From Ruminococcus sp. AF41-9 (GTDB lineage Bacteria; Bacillota; Clostridia; Lachnospirales; Lachnospiraceae), in contig NZ_QUDO01000001.1 in the NCBI RefSeq assembly GCF_003477525.1, forward strand, positions 116,240 to 180,239: a stretch of DNA of 64,000 nucleotides. The letters are read 5' to 3'. The position numbers and the translations under genes were made by a program. The notes beneath the pieces are model-generated. The model ran no database searches. It worked only from the letters and a program-made list of their open reading frames with translations, and was not told the DNA's origin. This document shows positions 38,805 through 49,003 of the stretch, one piece after another; position 1 is the stretch's first letter, and the number at the start of each line of letters is the position of its first letter.

Positions 38805-39650
38805 ATGAACGTACAGTGGTACCCTGGTCATATGACCAAGGCAAAGAGACAGATGCAGGAAGACATTAAGCTGATCGATCTGATCATTGAGCTGGTGGAT
38901 GCCCGTGTGCCTCTTTCCAGCAGAAACCCGGATATTGATGAACTGGGAAAAAATAAATCCAGACTGATCCTGCTGAATAAGGCAGATCTGGCTGATGAAC
39001 GTCAGAATGAAGCGTGGAAAGCATATTTTCAGTCAAAAGGTTTTTATGTTGTAAAAGTAGATTCCAGAAATGGTTCCGGAATGAAAACCATACATAATGT
39101 AATTCAGGAAGCATGTAAGGAAAAGATAGAGCGAGACAGACGCCGTGGGATCAAAAACCGTCCGATCCGTGCAATGGTAGTGGGAATCCCGAATGTAGGA
39201 AAGTCCACCTTTATCAATACATTTGCAGGCAGAGCGTGTGCAAAGACAGGAAACAAACCTGGTGTTACAAAGGGAAAACAGTGGATCCGCCTGAATAAAG
39301 GTGTGGAACTGCTGGATACTCCTGGAATCCTGTGGCCGAAATTTGAGGACCAGCAGGTGGGAATCCGTCTTGCGTGTGTGGGTTCTATCAAAGATGATAT
39401 TCTGAACATGGAGGAACTGGCACTCTGGCTGATCGATTATCTCCGCAGCAGTTATGAAGGGATTCTGGCTGAGAGATATCAGATCACGGAAGAGGGAACT
39501 TCTGTTGAGGTGCTGGAACAGATTGCCCGTGCAAGAGGATGTCTGAAGAAACAGGAAGAACTGGATTATGCGAAAGCTTCTCTGATCCTGTTTGATGATT
39601 TCCGTTCCGGAAAGATCGGACGGATCACACTGGAAAGGCCGGAAGAATGA
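38805..39650 (+). CDS. ylqF: Ribosome biogenesis GTPase YlqF (RbgA)
   Basis: A 281-aa circularly permuted GTPase for late assembly of the 50S subunit. The G4 motif NKAD (58-61) comes before the G1 P-loop GIPNVGKST (127-135), and G3 is DTPG, the order diagnostic of this family. A C-terminal helical ANTAR-like RNA-binding region follows. It overlaps rnhB by 4 bases, so the two are co-translated. Confidence 0.92.
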   Translation: MNVQWYPGHMTKAKRQMQEDIKLIDLIIELVDARVPLSSRNPDIDELGKNKSRLILLNKADLADERQNEAWKAYFQSKGFYVVKVDSRNGSGMKTIHNVIQEACKEKIERDRRRGIKNRPIRAMVVGIPNVGKSTFINTFAGRACAKTGNKPGVTKGKQWIRLNKGVELLDTPGILWPKFEDQQVGIRLACVGSIKDDILNMEELALWLIDYLRSSYEGILAERYQITEEGTSVEVLEQIARARGCLKKQEELDYAKASLILFDDFRSGKIGRITLERPEE

Positions 39651-40402
39651 AAACAATAAGCGAAATCAAAGCCGAGTTTGCTGCCTCAGAGATGAGCAGC
39701 TACCCGGCTTTATATGAAAAATACAAAGATGATACCAGAAGCGGCGTACAGAAACTGATCGAACAGTGCCATAAAAAAGAAGCGGCACTGGAAGCGGAGA
39801 AGCAGAGAATCGAGGGAATGAAAGTCTATGAACATAAATATGAACACCTGGGATATTTATGCGGAATTGACGAAGTGGGCAGAGGACCGCTGGCAGGCCC
39901 GGTTGTGGCATGCGCCGTTATTCTGCCACAGGACTGTCACATCCTTTACCTGAATGATTCCAAGAAGCTTTCTGCCGCAAAAAGAGAAGAATTATACGAT
40001 GTCATCATGAAGGAAGCGGTTGCAGTGGGAATCGGTATGAGAAGCCCGGAACGGATTGATGAGATCAATATTCTTAAGGCAACCTATGAAGCGATGAGGG
40101 ATGCAATCAGTAACCTTTCTGTGACACCGCAGCTTCTTCTGAATGATGCCGTGACCATACCGGAAGTGATCATTCCGCAGGTTCCGATCATCAAAGGAGA
40201 CGCCAAGAGTGTTTCCATCGCCGCAGCCAGCATCGTGGCAAAAGTTACCAGGGACCGCATGATGGAAGAATATGATAAAGTGCTGCCGGAATATGGATTT
40301 GCATCCAACAAAGGCTATGGATCTACGGCTCACATTGAGGCATTAAAGAAATACGGCCCAAGCCCGATCCACAGAAAAACTTTTATCACACATTTTGTAT
40401 GA
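39647..40402 (+). CDS. rnhB: Ribonuclease HII
   Basis: A 251-aa nuclease that removes ribonucleotides from DNA and RNA-DNA hybrids. The catalytic DEVGRGPLAGPV motif (around residue 73) carries the Asp-Glu pair, and downstream acidic residues (LLNDAV, SIAAASIVAKVTRD) complete the metal site. It is longer than the minimal RNase HII because of an N-terminal extension of about 65 residues, as in other clostridia. Its start overlaps ylqF. Confidence 0.92.
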   Translation: MKTISEIKAEFAASEMSSYPALYEKYKDDTRSGVQKLIEQCHKKEAALEAEKQRIEGMKVYEHKYEHLGYLCGIDEVGRGPLAGPVVACAVILPQDCHILYLNDSKKLSAAKREELYDVIMKEAVAVGIGMRSPERIDEINILKATYEAMRDAISNLSVTPQLLLNDAVTIPEVIIPQVPIIKGDAKSVSIAAASIVAKVTRDRMMEEYDKVLPEYGFASNKGYGSTAHIEALKKYGPSPIHRKTFITHFV

Positions 40403-40470
40403 TATAGAGCAGAGAAATCTGCGGATATCATTTACAGAACAAAAGATACCTACACGAAATAAGAAAATGA

Positions 40471-40839
40471 GTGATTTATCTGAAAAGTAATACCAGAAAT
40501 ACGGGAACTTCTTACGAAAGAAAAGCAGCAGAATATCTGGAACAGCAGGGACTGGTGATCTTAAAACACAATTACCGGTGCAGGCAGGGAGAGATTGATC
40601 TGATCGCCAGGGATAAAGAGTATCTTGTTTTTGTGGAGGTCAAATACCGCAGTCAGAACAGGGCAGGGTATTCTCTGGATGCAGTGAATCCGGCAAAGCA
40701 GAAAAAGATCAGTAAAGTGGCGAGATATTTTCTGGCAGCAGAGTATCATTGCACAGAAATTCCCTGCCGTTTTGACGTGATAGGAATTGACGGAGGATGT
40801 CTGCACTGGATTAAAGATGCCTTTGGTTTTTGCATATGA
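40471..40839 (+). CDS. yraN: YraN-family (UPF0102) nuclease-like protein
   Basis: A 122-aa member of the UPF0102 family, a small endonuclease-like fold. It has the conserved block from LKHNYRCRQGEIDLIARD through LVFVEVKYR, which holds the Asp and Glu-x-Lys of a PD-(D/E)xK site. The start is taken as GTG at 40471; the ribosome site is weak. It often sits next to rnhB in Firmicutes, as here. No substrate is established. Confidence 0.85.
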   Translation: MIYLKSNTRNTGTSYERKAAEYLEQQGLVILKHNYRCRQGEIDLIARDKEYLVFVEVKYRSQNRAGYSLDAVNPAKQKKISKVARYFLAAEYHCTEIPCRFDVIGIDGGCLHWIKDAFGFCI

Positions 40840-40874
40840 AATTACAGCAATCAAAAAGTAAGGGAAAAGAAAAC

Positions 40875-41750
40875 ATGAATAATACAAGAGAAAAGAAGAT
40901 CAAATGGAAAAATGCTCAGATGCCGGAAATGAATGTGAAAAATGTAAAAGGCGTGACCTATCTTACTTATCCTGCGTTTGAAGGAGTGGAGGGGATTGTT
41001 CATGGATTCAGTACGCGCCTTGGCGGTGTGAGCCAGGGAATTTACACTTCTATGAACCTGAGTTTCACAAGAGGAGATGAGGAGTCCGCTGTAAAAGAAA
41101 ACTACAGAAGGATTGCAGATGCTATTGGTTTCAGTCTGGATGACCTTGTCACATCTGATCAGACTCATACAGCGAATGTGCGGAAGGTGACAGAAGCTGA
41201 CAGAGGAAAGGGAATCCGGATTCCGAGAGATTACACAGATGTGGACGGAATGATCACGGATGTTCCGGGGATTGTTCTGGCTACTTTTTATGCAGACTGT
41301 GTTCCTCTTTATTTTATCGATCCGGTACATCATGCGATCGGTCTGTCACATTCCGGGTGGAGAGGAACGGTACAGAAGATTGGAGCCGTGACAGTCAGAA
41401 AGATGACTGAGGAGTACGGAAGTGACCCGAAGGACATTCTGGCAGCAGTAGGACCGTCTATCTGTCAGGACTGCTATGAAGTGAGTAAGGATGTCGCAGA
41501 GGAGTTTCGCAGTGCATTTGCGAAAGAATACCGGGATCGTCTGTTTTACAGAAAAGAAAACGGAAAATATCAGTTGAATCTCTGGGAAGCAAACCGGATT
41601 GTTTTTACAGAAGCCGGAATCAGCGAAGAACATATTTCCATGCCAGGTATCTGTACCTGCTGTAACCCGGAATTTTTGTTTTCACACAGAGCTTCACAGG
41701 GGAAACGGGGAAATCTGGCAGCATTTCTTGGAATTTGTGGAAAAAAATAA
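40875..41750 (+). CDS. pgeF: Peptidoglycan editing factor PgeF (YfiH, multicopper oxidase fold)
   Basis: A 291-aa protein of the YfiH/PgeF family, which corrects peptidoglycan precursors by acting on wrongly incorporated L-Ser. The metal and active-site residues are visible: His in SDQTHTANV, Cys-Val-Pro in ADCVPLYF, and HSGWRGT. The C-terminal motif CTCCNPEFLFSHR completes the site. GGGAAAAG lies upstream of the ATG at 40875; in-frame starts at 40830 and 40836 overlap yraN but lack a ribosome site. Confidence 0.82.
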   Translation: MNNTREKKIKWKNAQMPEMNVKNVKGVTYLTYPAFEGVEGIVHGFSTRLGGVSQGIYTSMNLSFTRGDEESAVKENYRRIADAIGFSLDDLVTSDQTHTANVRKVTEADRGKGIRIPRDYTDVDGMITDVPGIVLATFYADCVPLYFIDPVHHAIGLSHSGWRGTVQKIGAVTVRKMTEEYGSDPKDILAAVGPSICQDCYEVSKDVAEEFRSAFAKEYRDRLFYRKENGKYQLNLWEANRIVFTEAGISEEHISMPGICTCCNPEFLFSHRASQGKRGNLAAFLGICGKK

Positions 41751-41836
41751 CAGAATTCAATTTGCGGTTAAATGAAAAATCTGCAAATAAATAAAAATCT
41801 GCAGTTAAATAAAAATGAAATATAAAATGAAAATGT

Positions 41837-41872
41837 AAAAAGGAATCCTCCCTGTCTGGAAGATTCCTTTTT
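41837..41872. terminator. Bidirectional terminator between pgeF and prs
   Basis: AAAAAGGAATC (41837-41847) pairs with GATTCCTTTTT (41862-41872). A/T-rich flanks on both sides let it serve pgeF (plus) and prs (minus). Confidence 0.85.
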
Positions 41873-41923
41873 CTTTTACTGTATTAATTCGTTTGTTTCT
41901 GCGATGATATCAGAATCCGGAAA

Positions 41924-43093
41924 TTACTTTCCGTTTACTTTCTGCATCAGGTTCATGATCTTTTCGTTGCTGGAACGTACTTTTTCAACAGAAACATCAT
42001 GGTTGATGATATCGATGATACTTGCAAGGTACTTGCTCATATTTGCTTCGATATAATATGGTCTGCTGAGAAGTTCCGGAATACGGTAGTTCAGGTTGGT
42101 GGTGATCACGCGGTCGAGCCAGCCTTTTTCATAGTATTCGTCAAATTTATCCATACCGTCTGTGAAAAGACCGTAAGTGGTGCATACAAATACACGTTTC
42201 GCATTACGCTCTTTTAACTGTTTGGCAACATCCAGCATACTTCCACCGGAGGAAATCATGTCATCAATGACTACTACATCTTTGCCTTCTACGGAGTCAC
42301 CTAAAAATTCATGAGCAACGATCGGGTTCTTTCCGTTTACGATTGTGGAATAGTCACGGCGTTTATAGAACATACCCATGTCTACGCCAAGGATATTGGA
42401 GAAGTAAACGGCTCTGGACATTGCTCCTTCGTCAGGGCTGATGATCATCAGGTGATCATTGTCAACGCGGAGATCCGGAACCCCTTTGATCAGCGCTTTC
42501 AGGAACTGATAAGTCGGGAAAAAGTTGTCAAATCCGTTTAACGGGATAGAGTTCTGTACACGAGGGTCGTGGGCGTCGAATGTGATGATGTTGGAAACAC
42601 CCATATCGCTTAATTCTTTCAGAGCCAGTGCGCAGTCAAGAGACTCTCTCTTGGTACGTCTGTGCTGGCGTCCTTCATAAAGGAACGGCATGATTACATT
42701 GATACGATGTGCTTTTCCTGTTGCTGCGGAGATGATTCTTTTCAGATCCTGAAAATGATTGTCAGGAGACATGTGATTCTCATGACCGCATACAGTGTAG
42801 GTTTCACTGTAGTTGGTTACATCCACCATGATATAAAGGTCAGTACCACGGACGGATTCCTTAATGTAACCCTTTCCTTCACCGGTTCCGAAACGAGGGC
42901 ATTCGCACTCTACAAGGAAAGATTCCTCACTGTAACCCTGCGGGATTACACTTAACTGTTTTTTTGCAACCAGTTCCTTACGGAATTTTACAAGTTTTCT
43001 GTCAACCTCTTCAGCGAGTTCCTGGCAGCCGAGAGCTGCGATGCGGATTGGTGCAACCGGCATGGATTTTTCCAACAATTCTATGTTTGGCAT
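41924..43093 (-). CDS. prs: Ribose-phosphate pyrophosphokinase
   Basis: Makes PRPP from ribose 5-phosphate and ATP for purine, pyrimidine, His and Trp synthesis. This 389-aa form has the PRPP-binding loop DDMISSGGSM, a flexible-loop region with RRTKRES, and the phosphate-binding motifs of the family. It is the longer (about 390 aa) variant seen in Lachnospiraceae, with insertions compared with the 315-aa B. subtilis enzyme. The ATG at 43093 (MPNIELLEKS) has AGGAGGA upstream on the minus strand; an upstream in-frame ATG at 43123 is less likely. Confidence 0.88.
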   Translation of the reverse strand: MPNIELLEKSMPVAPIRIAALGCQELAEEVDRKLVKFRKELVAKKQLSVIPQGYSEESFLVECECPRFGTGEGKGYIKESVRGTDLYIMVDVTNYSETYTVCGHENHMSPDNHFQDLKRIISAATGKAHRINVIMPFLYEGRQHRRTKRESLDCALALKELSDMGVSNIITFDAHDPRVQNSIPLNGFDNFFPTYQFLKALIKGVPDLRVDNDHLMIISPDEGAMSRAVYFSNILGVDMGMFYKRRDYSTIVNGKNPIVAHEFLGDSVEGKDVVVIDDMISSGGSMLDVAKQLKERNAKRVFVCTTYGLFTDGMDKFDEYYEKGWLDRVITTNLNYRIPELLSRPYYIEANMSKYLASIIDIINHDVSVEKVRSSNEKIMNLMQKVNGK

Positions 43094-43179
43094 AATATTC
43101 CTCCTAAGTAATTTTATACTCAAAAAATAGATTTCTATATCATTTATAACATTTGCCCTAAATCACGTCAAGGAATTTA

Positions 43180-43208
43180 TTGATTTTTGAGTAAAAAATT
43201 GTTATGAT
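43180..43208 (+). promoter_or_regulatory. Promoter of the DUF512 gene
   Basis: TTGATT (43180-43185), 17-base spacer, TATGAT (43203-43208). The leader that follows is about 200 nt. Confidence 0.55.
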
Positions 43209-43320
43209 ATAGAGGATGTTGAGTTTAGATATCTTACAGCAGATTGTAAAAACTGCGTAAAGTTACAGACAGACCTGACAGAGAACCCACATAATTGAAA
43301 TCACAGTGAGGACGGAGTGG

Positions 43321-43372
43321 AATCGGTATCCTTCACTGGCGACAGGTCCGCGTCTGACCGATAATACCGATT
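43321..43372 (+). other. Long stem in the DUF512 gene leader
   Basis: AATCGGTAT (43321-43329) pairs perfectly with ATACCGATT (43364-43372), enclosing GTC/GAC arms. No U run follows, so it is a leader fold rather than a terminator. The rest of the 43094-43412 gap holds only promoters and spacer. Confidence 0.4.
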
Positions 43373-43412
43373 GTAAAGCGACAGGGAAACAATGATGGAG
43401 TTATGATTATTC

Positions 43413-44795
43413 ATGAAGAAAAATTTACATGTTATTTCCAGGGTACTTCCGGGAAGTATTGGGGAAGAACTGGAACTGGAGCCGGGAGATATTCTCGTTT
43501 CCATAAACGGACAGCCTGTGGAGGATGTCTTTGATTATCGATATCTGATGAATGATGAACTGGTGGAACTTCTGATCCGTAAGAGGAACGGAGAAGAATG
43601 GGAGCTGGAAGTAGAGAAAGATTACGAAGAAGATCTGGGCGTGGAATTTGAGAACAGCCTGATGGACGATTACCGTTCCTGCTCGAACCACTGTATCTTC
43701 TGTTTTATTGATCAGATGCCGCCTGGAATGAGAGAGACCCTGTATTTTAAAGACGATGACTCACGACTTTCTTTTTTACAGGGAAACTATGTGACACTGA
43801 CCAATATGAGCGACTATGACCTTGAGAGGATTATTAAATTTCATCTTTCTCCGATCAATGTTTCGTTTCAGGCCATGAATCCGGAACTTCGCTGCAAAAT
43901 GCTTCATAACCGTTTTGCGGGGGACGCGCTGAAAAAAGTGGACAGGCTCTATGAAGGCGGTGTGACCATGAATGGACAGATCGTATTATGCAAGGGTGTA
44001 AATGACAGGGAAGAACTGGAATACAGTCTTGAAAAACTTTCTGCATATGCACCGGTGCTCCAGAGCGTATCCATCGTGCCGGTGGGACTTTCGAAATTCC
44101 GTGACGGTCTTTATCCGCTGGAGTCTTTCACGAAGGAAGATGCGGAACATCTGATCGAACAGGTAGAGCACTGGCAGAAGATCATGATGGAGAAACACGG
44201 CATTCACTTTGTGCATGCATCAGATGAGTGGTACATCCTTGCAGGAAGGAACATGCCGGAAGAAGGAAGGTATGACGGATATCTTCAGCTTGAAAACGGT
44301 GTGGGAATGATGCGCCTTCTGGAAACGGAAGTAAAAGAACGGCTTTCACAGCTGGAAGGGGATGACAGAAAAATTCAGGCATCTGTTGCAACCGGAAAAC
44401 TTGCAGCACCGTTTATAAAGAAAATGACAGAACTGGTTCAGGAAAAATTTCCGAATATCAGTGTCAGTGTTTACACAATAAAAAATGAATTTTTCGGAGA
44501 AAAGATCACAGTTTCCGGACTGATCACAGGACAGGATTTAAAAACACAGCTAAAAGACAGGCAGCTTGGGGAAAAGGTACTGATCCCCTGCAACATGTTA
44601 AGGAGCGGTGAGGATGTATTTCTGGATGACCTGACTGTGGAAATGATTAGCGAAGCGCTGGGAACAGAGATTGTAGTTGTAGATGAACCGGGAGCAGATC
44701 TGGTAGACTGCCTGATCAATCCTCCCGACCATAAAAAAATAAGAAGGAGACAAATATATGAGCAAACCAGTAGTAGCAATAGTGGGGAGGCCTAA
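43413..44795 (+). CDS. DUF512-family radical SAM protein
   Basis: A 460-aa protein with an N-terminal PDZ-like domain (about 1-70) and a radical SAM-type CxxxCxxC cluster (Cys90, Cys94, Cys97 in CSNHCIFC). A TIM-like core and the C-terminal DUF512 domain follow. The family is widespread in anaerobic Firmicutes, almost always next to der; no activity is proven. The 3' end overlaps der by 38 bases. Confidence 0.85.
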   Translation: MKKNLHVISRVLPGSIGEELELEPGDILVSINGQPVEDVFDYRYLMNDELVELLIRKRNGEEWELEVEKDYEEDLGVEFENSLMDDYRSCSNHCIFCFIDQMPPGMRETLYFKDDDSRLSFLQGNYVTLTNMSDYDLERIIKFHLSPINVSFQAMNPELRCKMLHNRFAGDALKKVDRLYEGGVTMNGQIVLCKGVNDREELEYSLEKLSAYAPVLQSVSIVPVGLSKFRDGLYPLESFTKEDAEHLIEQVEHWQKIMMEKHGIHFVHASDEWYILAGRNMPEEGRYDGYLQLENGVGMMRLLETEVKERLSQLEGDDRKIQASVATGKLAAPFIKKMTELVQEKFPNISVSVYTIKNEFFGEKITVSGLITGQDLKTQLKDRQLGEKVLIPCNMLRSGEDVFLDDLTVEMISEALGTEIVVVDEPGADLVDCLINPPDHKKIRRRQIYEQTSSSNSGEA

Positions 44796-46083
44796 TGTAG
44801 GAAAATCCACGCTGTTTAATGCGCTGGCAGGTGAGAAGATTTCAATCGTAAAAGATACACCGGGCGTTACCAGAGACAGAATTTATGCAGATGTAACCTG
44901 GCTGGATAAAACATTTACCATGATCGATACCGGCGGTATTGAGCCGGACAGCAGTGATATCATTCTTTCTCAGATGAGAGAGCAGGCACAGATTGCCATC
45001 GATACAGCAGATGTTATCATCTTTATCACAGATGTACATCAGGGTCTTGTGGATTCTGATGCGAAAGTCGCAGACATGCTCAGAAGAAGCGGCAAGCCGG
45101 TTGTTCTGGCAGTAAATAAAGTAGACAGCATGCAGAAATTTATGATGGATGTCTATGAGTTTTATAACCTTGGAATCGGAGAACCGATTCCGATCTCTGC
45201 TGCAAACCGTATGGGACTTGGAGACATGCTGGATGAAGTGATCAAAGATTTCCCGGAAGATGCAGATACTTCTGAGGAAGAGGATATTCCGAAGATTGCC
45301 ATCGTAGGAAAGCCAAACGTAGGAAAATCTTCTCTTGTCAACAAACTTCTGGGAGAAGACCGCGTGATCGTTTCTGATATCGCAGGAACCACAAGAGATG
45401 CGGTAGATACAAAAGTAAAATGGCAGGGAAAGGATTATATCTTTATTGATACAGCCGGACTTCGCCGTAAAGGTAAGGTAAAAGAAGAAATCGAACGTTA
45501 CAGCGTGATCCGTACCGTTACAGCCGTAGAGCGTGCAGATGTGGTGATCGTAATGATCGATGCTTCCGAAGGCGTCACAGAGCAGGATGCAAAGATTGCC
45601 GGAATCGCTCATGAGAGAGGCAAGGGCGTGATCATTGCAGTCAATAAATGGGATGCCATTGAGAAAAATGACAAGACCATTTATAAACATACAAACCGCA
45701 TCCGTGAAGTTCTGGCTTATATGCCATATGCAGAACTGGTATTTATTTCTGCGAAAACAGGACTGAGAATTTCCCGAATGTTTGAGACGATCGATGCGGT
45801 GATCGAGAACCAGACTCTCCGTATCCAGACCGGTGTCCTGAATGAAATCCTTTCAGAAGCAGTGGCAATGCAGCAGCCGCCGTCTGACAAAGGCAAACGT
45901 CTGAAGATTTATTACATGACTCAGGTAGCGGTAAAACCGCCGACATTTGTAATTTTTGTAAATGATAAAGAACTGATGCATTTTTCCTATACCAGATATC
46001 TGGAGAATAAGATCAGGGATGCCTTCGGATTTGCCGGAACTTCTCTGAAATTTATTATCCGTGAGCGAGGAGAAAAAGAGTAA
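44758..46083 (+). CDS. der: Ribosome assembly GTPase Der (EngA)
   Basis: A 441-aa essential GTPase with two tandem G domains and a C-terminal KH-like domain. The first P-loop is GRPNVGKST (about residue 10) and the second GKPNVGKSS (near 185), with DTGG/DTAG G3 and NKVD/NKWD G4 motifs. It acts in 50S subunit maturation. It starts inside the DUF512 gene and is followed 3 bases later by plsY. Confidence 0.95.
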   Translation: MSKPVVAIVGRPNVGKSTLFNALAGEKISIVKDTPGVTRDRIYADVTWLDKTFTMIDTGGIEPDSSDIILSQMREQAQIAIDTADVIIFITDVHQGLVDSDAKVADMLRRSGKPVVLAVNKVDSMQKFMMDVYEFYNLGIGEPIPISAANRMGLGDMLDEVIKDFPEDADTSEEEDIPKIAIVGKPNVGKSSLVNKLLGEDRVIVSDIAGTTRDAVDTKVKWQGKDYIFIDTAGLRRKGKVKEEIERYSVIRTVTAVERADVVIVMIDASEGVTEQDAKIAGIAHERGKGVIIAVNKWDAIEKNDKTIYKHTNRIREVLAYMPYAELVFISAKTGLRISRMFETIDAVIENQTLRIQTGVLNEILSEAVAMQQPPSDKGKRLKIYYMTQVAVKPPTFVIFVNDKELMHFSYTRYLENKIRDAFGFAGTSLKFIIRERGEKE

Positions 46084-46086
46084 ATT

Positions 46087-46734
46087 ATGGAACGTTTGAT
46101 ATGTATAGCGATTGGTTATGTATGCGGACTGTTTCAGACGGCCTACATTCTGGGAAAAGTATATCACACAGATGTCCGCAAGCAGGGAAGCGGAAATCTG
46201 GGGTCCACAAATGTGATGCGTACCCTGGGAAAGAAGGCAGGGGCATTGAACCTTCTGTGCGACTGTCTGAAGTGCATCATTGCGATCACGGTCGTGAGAA
46301 TGATCTTCCGGGCGGATTATGCGGATATTCTGCCCCTGCTCAGCCTATATGCGGCAGCAGGATGCATTCTCGGACATAATTTTCCTTTTTACCTGAATTT
46401 TAAGGGAGGAAAAGGAGTGGCAGCTTCTGTCGGACTTGTGATCGCATTTGACTGGCGGATCTTTGTGATCTGTGCGATTGTGTTTTTCGGACTTTTCTTT
46501 CTGACACATTATGTTTCACTGTGTTCCATCAGTGCATATTTTGCAGCACTGGTCAGTATGATCATTTTTGGCCAGATGGGTTCTTATCATATGGCATATT
46601 CTTATATGATGGAACTTTATATTCTGATGGCACTGCTTACCGTGCTGGCATTTTACAGACACAAAAATAATATTCAGAGACTGCTCAACGGGACAGAAAA
46701 CAAGATTTATCTTGGAAAAAGTAAAAACAAATAA
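46087..46734 (+). CDS. plsY: Glycerol-3-phosphate acyltransferase PlsY
   Basis: A 215-aa integral membrane acyltransferase that transfers acyl from acyl-phosphate to glycerol 3-phosphate, the first step of phospholipid synthesis. It has multiple hydrophobic segments and the PlsY motifs GSGNLGSTNVMR (near residue 36), LGHNFPFYLNFKGGKGVA (near 97), and a C-terminal KHKNN-like region. It is slightly longer than average. Next to gpsA, which makes its substrate. Confidence 0.9.
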   Translation: MERLICIAIGYVCGLFQTAYILGKVYHTDVRKQGSGNLGSTNVMRTLGKKAGALNLLCDCLKCIIAITVVRMIFRADYADILPLLSLYAAAGCILGHNFPFYLNFKGGKGVAASVGLVIAFDWRIFVICAIVFFGLFFLTHYVSLCSISAYFAALVSMIIFGQMGSYHMAYSYMMELYILMALLTVLAFYRHKNNIQRLLNGTENKIYLGKSKNK

Positions 46735-46754
46735 AATGAAAAAGAGGTGTTTAT

Positions 46755-47768
46755 ATGGCAAAAATCAGTGTACTGGGAGCGGGAAGCTGGGGAACGGCAC
46801 TGGCTCTGCTTCTTTACAACAATGGTCATGATGTGATCCTGTGGTCTGCACTTGGGGAAGAGATTGATACACTCCGTGAAAAGAGAGAAAATGTAAGCAA
46901 ACTTCCGGGTGTAAAGATTCCGGAACCGATCGATATCACTGTTGATCTGGAACGCAGCCTGAAAAATGCGGATGTGGCAGTTCTCGCGGTTCCATCACCT
47001 TATACCAGAAACACCTGCAAACGAATGGCTCCGTTTCTCAGGGATGGACAGATCATTGTGAATGTGGCAAAAGGCGTGGAAGAAAAGACACTGCTGAATC
47101 TGAGCGAGATCATCGAGCAGGAACTTCCAAAAGCAGATGTCTCCGTGCTTTCCGGTCCCAGCCATGCAGAAGAAGTTGGAAAAGGTCTTCCGACTACCTG
47201 CGTGGTCAGTTCCCATAAACGTGAGACAGCAGAATATCTTCAGGGAATTTTTATGAGTCCTGTTTTCCGGGTGTATACAACTCCGGATATGCTGGGAGTG
47301 GAACTGGGTGCTGCGCTGAAAAACGTCATCGCGCTTGCAGCAGGAACAGCAGACGGTCTGGGGTATGGAGATAACACAAAGGCAGCCCTGATCACAAGAG
47401 GCATCGCAGAAATTGCCCGCCTGGGAACGAAAATGGGGGCAAAAGCAGAGACTTTCTATGGACTTTCCGGTATCGGAGATCTGATCGTTACCTGCGCAAG
47501 TGTCCACAGCAGAAACCGAAAAGCCGGGTATCTGATGGGAAAAGGCTATACTATGGAAGAAGCCATGAAAGAAGTGAAAATGGTAGTGGAAGGTGTTTAT
47601 TCTGCAAAAGCTGCCAAAGAACTGGCTGAAAAATATGAAGTGGAAATGCCGATCGTTACAGAAGTGAATAAGGTACTGTTTGAAGGCAAATCAGCAGCAG
47701 AAGCTGTGATCGATCTGATGGTACGTGACAAAAAAGTGGAAACACCAATGCTGCCGTGGAATGATTAA
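46755..47768 (+). CDS. gpsA: Glycerol-3-phosphate dehydrogenase (NAD(P)+)
   Basis: A 337-aa enzyme that reduces dihydroxyacetone phosphate to glycerol 3-phosphate. The dinucleotide-binding motif is GAGSWGTALA (about 7-16). The substrate site includes the catalytic Lys in GAALKNVIALAAG and the following GYGDNTKAALITRG. It feeds plsY just upstream, forming the usual der-plsY-gpsA set. An AAAGAGGTG ribosome site precedes it. Confidence 0.95.
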   Translation: MAKISVLGAGSWGTALALLLYNNGHDVILWSALGEEIDTLREKRENVSKLPGVKIPEPIDITVDLERSLKNADVAVLAVPSPYTRNTCKRMAPFLRDGQIIVNVAKGVEEKTLLNLSEIIEQELPKADVSVLSGPSHAEEVGKGLPTTCVVSSHKRETAEYLQGIFMSPVFRVYTTPDMLGVELGAALKNVIALAAGTADGLGYGDNTKAALITRGIAEIARLGTKMGAKAETFYGLSGIGDLIVTCASVHSRNRKAGYLMGKGYTMEEAMKEVKMVVEGVYSAKAAKELAEKYEVEMPIVTEVNKVLFEGKSAAEAVIDLMVRDKKVETPMLPWND

Positions 47769-47795
47769 TACAGCAGAAAAACAGGAATAAGAAAT

Positions 47796-47829
47796 AAAAA
47801 ATAAGAGGTCTGACCGGCCTCTTATTTTT
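47796..47829. terminator. Bidirectional terminator between gpsA and the aldo/keto reductase
   Basis: AAAAATAAGAGG pairs with CCTCTTATTTTT, a perfect stem with A and T flanks on both strands, between the convergent genes. Confidence 0.88.
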
Positions 47830-47836
47830 ATTCTGG

Positions 47837-48664
47837 CTAAAATGCAACATCACGTAAATCTTCCGGAATACTTGCACTGCGGTAATTCTGATTCAGGGTA
47901 TCCAGAAGATCCATATCTTCCTGGTCAATAGAGAAATCAAAAATATCTGCGTTGCTTCGGATACGGTCAGGATGAACGGATTTTGGAATAACGGAAAATC
48001 CTTTCTGTACAGCCCAGCGAAGTCCGATCTGAGCAGGAGTTTTACAGTATTTGGTGCCTAATACACAGAATACATCGTGATCCAGATAAGCACCACGTGC
48101 AAGCGGAGCATACGCCTGTACCTGGATTCCTCTGCTCTGGCAGTAATCAATCAATTCTTTGTTATAAAATAAAGGGTGACATTCAATCTGGTTGACAGCA
48201 GGCACCACATCGGATACTTTGGCAAGTTCCTCGAAATGGCGGATCTCAAAATTGCTGACTCCGATGGAGAGGGCACGTCCGGATTTCTGGATCTCTTCCA
48301 GAACTTTCCAGGTGCTCAGATAACATCCGGGAACCGGCCAGTGGATCAGATAAAGATCTACATAATCCAGTTTCAGGCGATCCAGACTGCGCTCGAAGGC
48401 TCCGCGGATATCGCCAAGACGCTGTGCTGTGTTCCAGACTTTGGTAGTAACAAAAAGTTCACTTCTGGGAATCCCGCACTGTGCGATCCCGCGTCCTACA
48501 TTTTCTTCGTTTTTGTAAACAGAAGCAGTGTCGATCAGACGATAGCCATTTTCTACGGCGGATACGATCGCACGTTCGGCTTCATTCTCACCAGTGGCCT
48601 TATATACACCAAGCCCCAGAAGAGGCATCTCTCTGTTTGTATTCAGAAAAACGGTATTTTTCAA
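47837..48664 (-). CDS. Aldo/keto reductase
   Basis: A 275-aa NAD(P)H-dependent reductase of the AKR superfamily. The catalytic tetrad is visible: Asp45 and Tyr50 in DTASVYKNE, Lys in TTKVWN, and His in LIHWP. A C-terminal cofactor motif near IPKSVHPDRIRSN is present. It is probably a 2,5-diketo-D-gluconate reductase-like member; the substrate is not decided. I place the start at TTG 48664, because GGAGG lies seven bases upstream on the minus strand; an upstream GTG at 48697 lacks a site. It stands alone. Confidence 0.82.
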   Translation of the reverse strand: MKNTVFLNTNREMPLLGLGVYKATGENEAERAIVSAVENGYRLIDTASVYKNEENVGRGIAQCGIPRSELFVTTKVWNTAQRLGDIRGAFERSLDRLKLDYVDLYLIHWPVPGCYLSTWKVLEEIQKSGRALSIGVSNFEIRHFEELAKVSDVVPAVNQIECHPLFYNKELIDYCQSRGIQVQAYAPLARGAYLDHDVFCVLGTKYCKTPAQIGLRWAVQKGFSVIPKSVHPDRIRSNADIFDFSIDQEDMDLLDTLNQNYRSASIPEDLRDVAF

Positions 48665-48887
48665 AACAATTCCTCCAATTCTTCTTATATACTTCACGTC
48701 ACTTGGTAAAGTATAACATAAAAATGTGAAAGAAGTACAGAGAATTTATTACAAATTTACTACATGGAAAGAGTTAATAAGTGTTAATAAATTAACGTAA
48801 TAGTTAAACAGTTAACACACATCGTGAAATGAGCCAGATATCAGAGAAAATTTCAGAATTTTTTGGTAATTTTTTATGCTAAACACC

Positions 48888-48916
48888 TTGCGAAAATGAA
48901 GAAAACGATGTATAAT
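48888..48916 (+). promoter_or_regulatory. Promoter of the His-rich gene/cooT and perhaps the acs genes
   Basis: TTGCGA (48888-48893), 17-base spacer, TATAAT (48911-48916) with TG just upstream. The ~80-nt leader has a hairpin AATAAATT/AATTTATT (about 48920-48938). The rest of the 48665-49003 gap holds the divergent aldo/keto reductase promoter area. Confidence 0.75.
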
Positions 48917-49003
48917 ATCAATAAATTGATAATTTATTGTCATGAAAACAAGCGCAGATTCTATGGATTTCGCGAGTTTTTCGATAGAAAGGGGCATTTA
49001 ATC

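Noticed and set aside
44842..45690. 282-codon open frame antisense to der
   Set aside because: Mirrors der codon use; no start signal or homology recognised.
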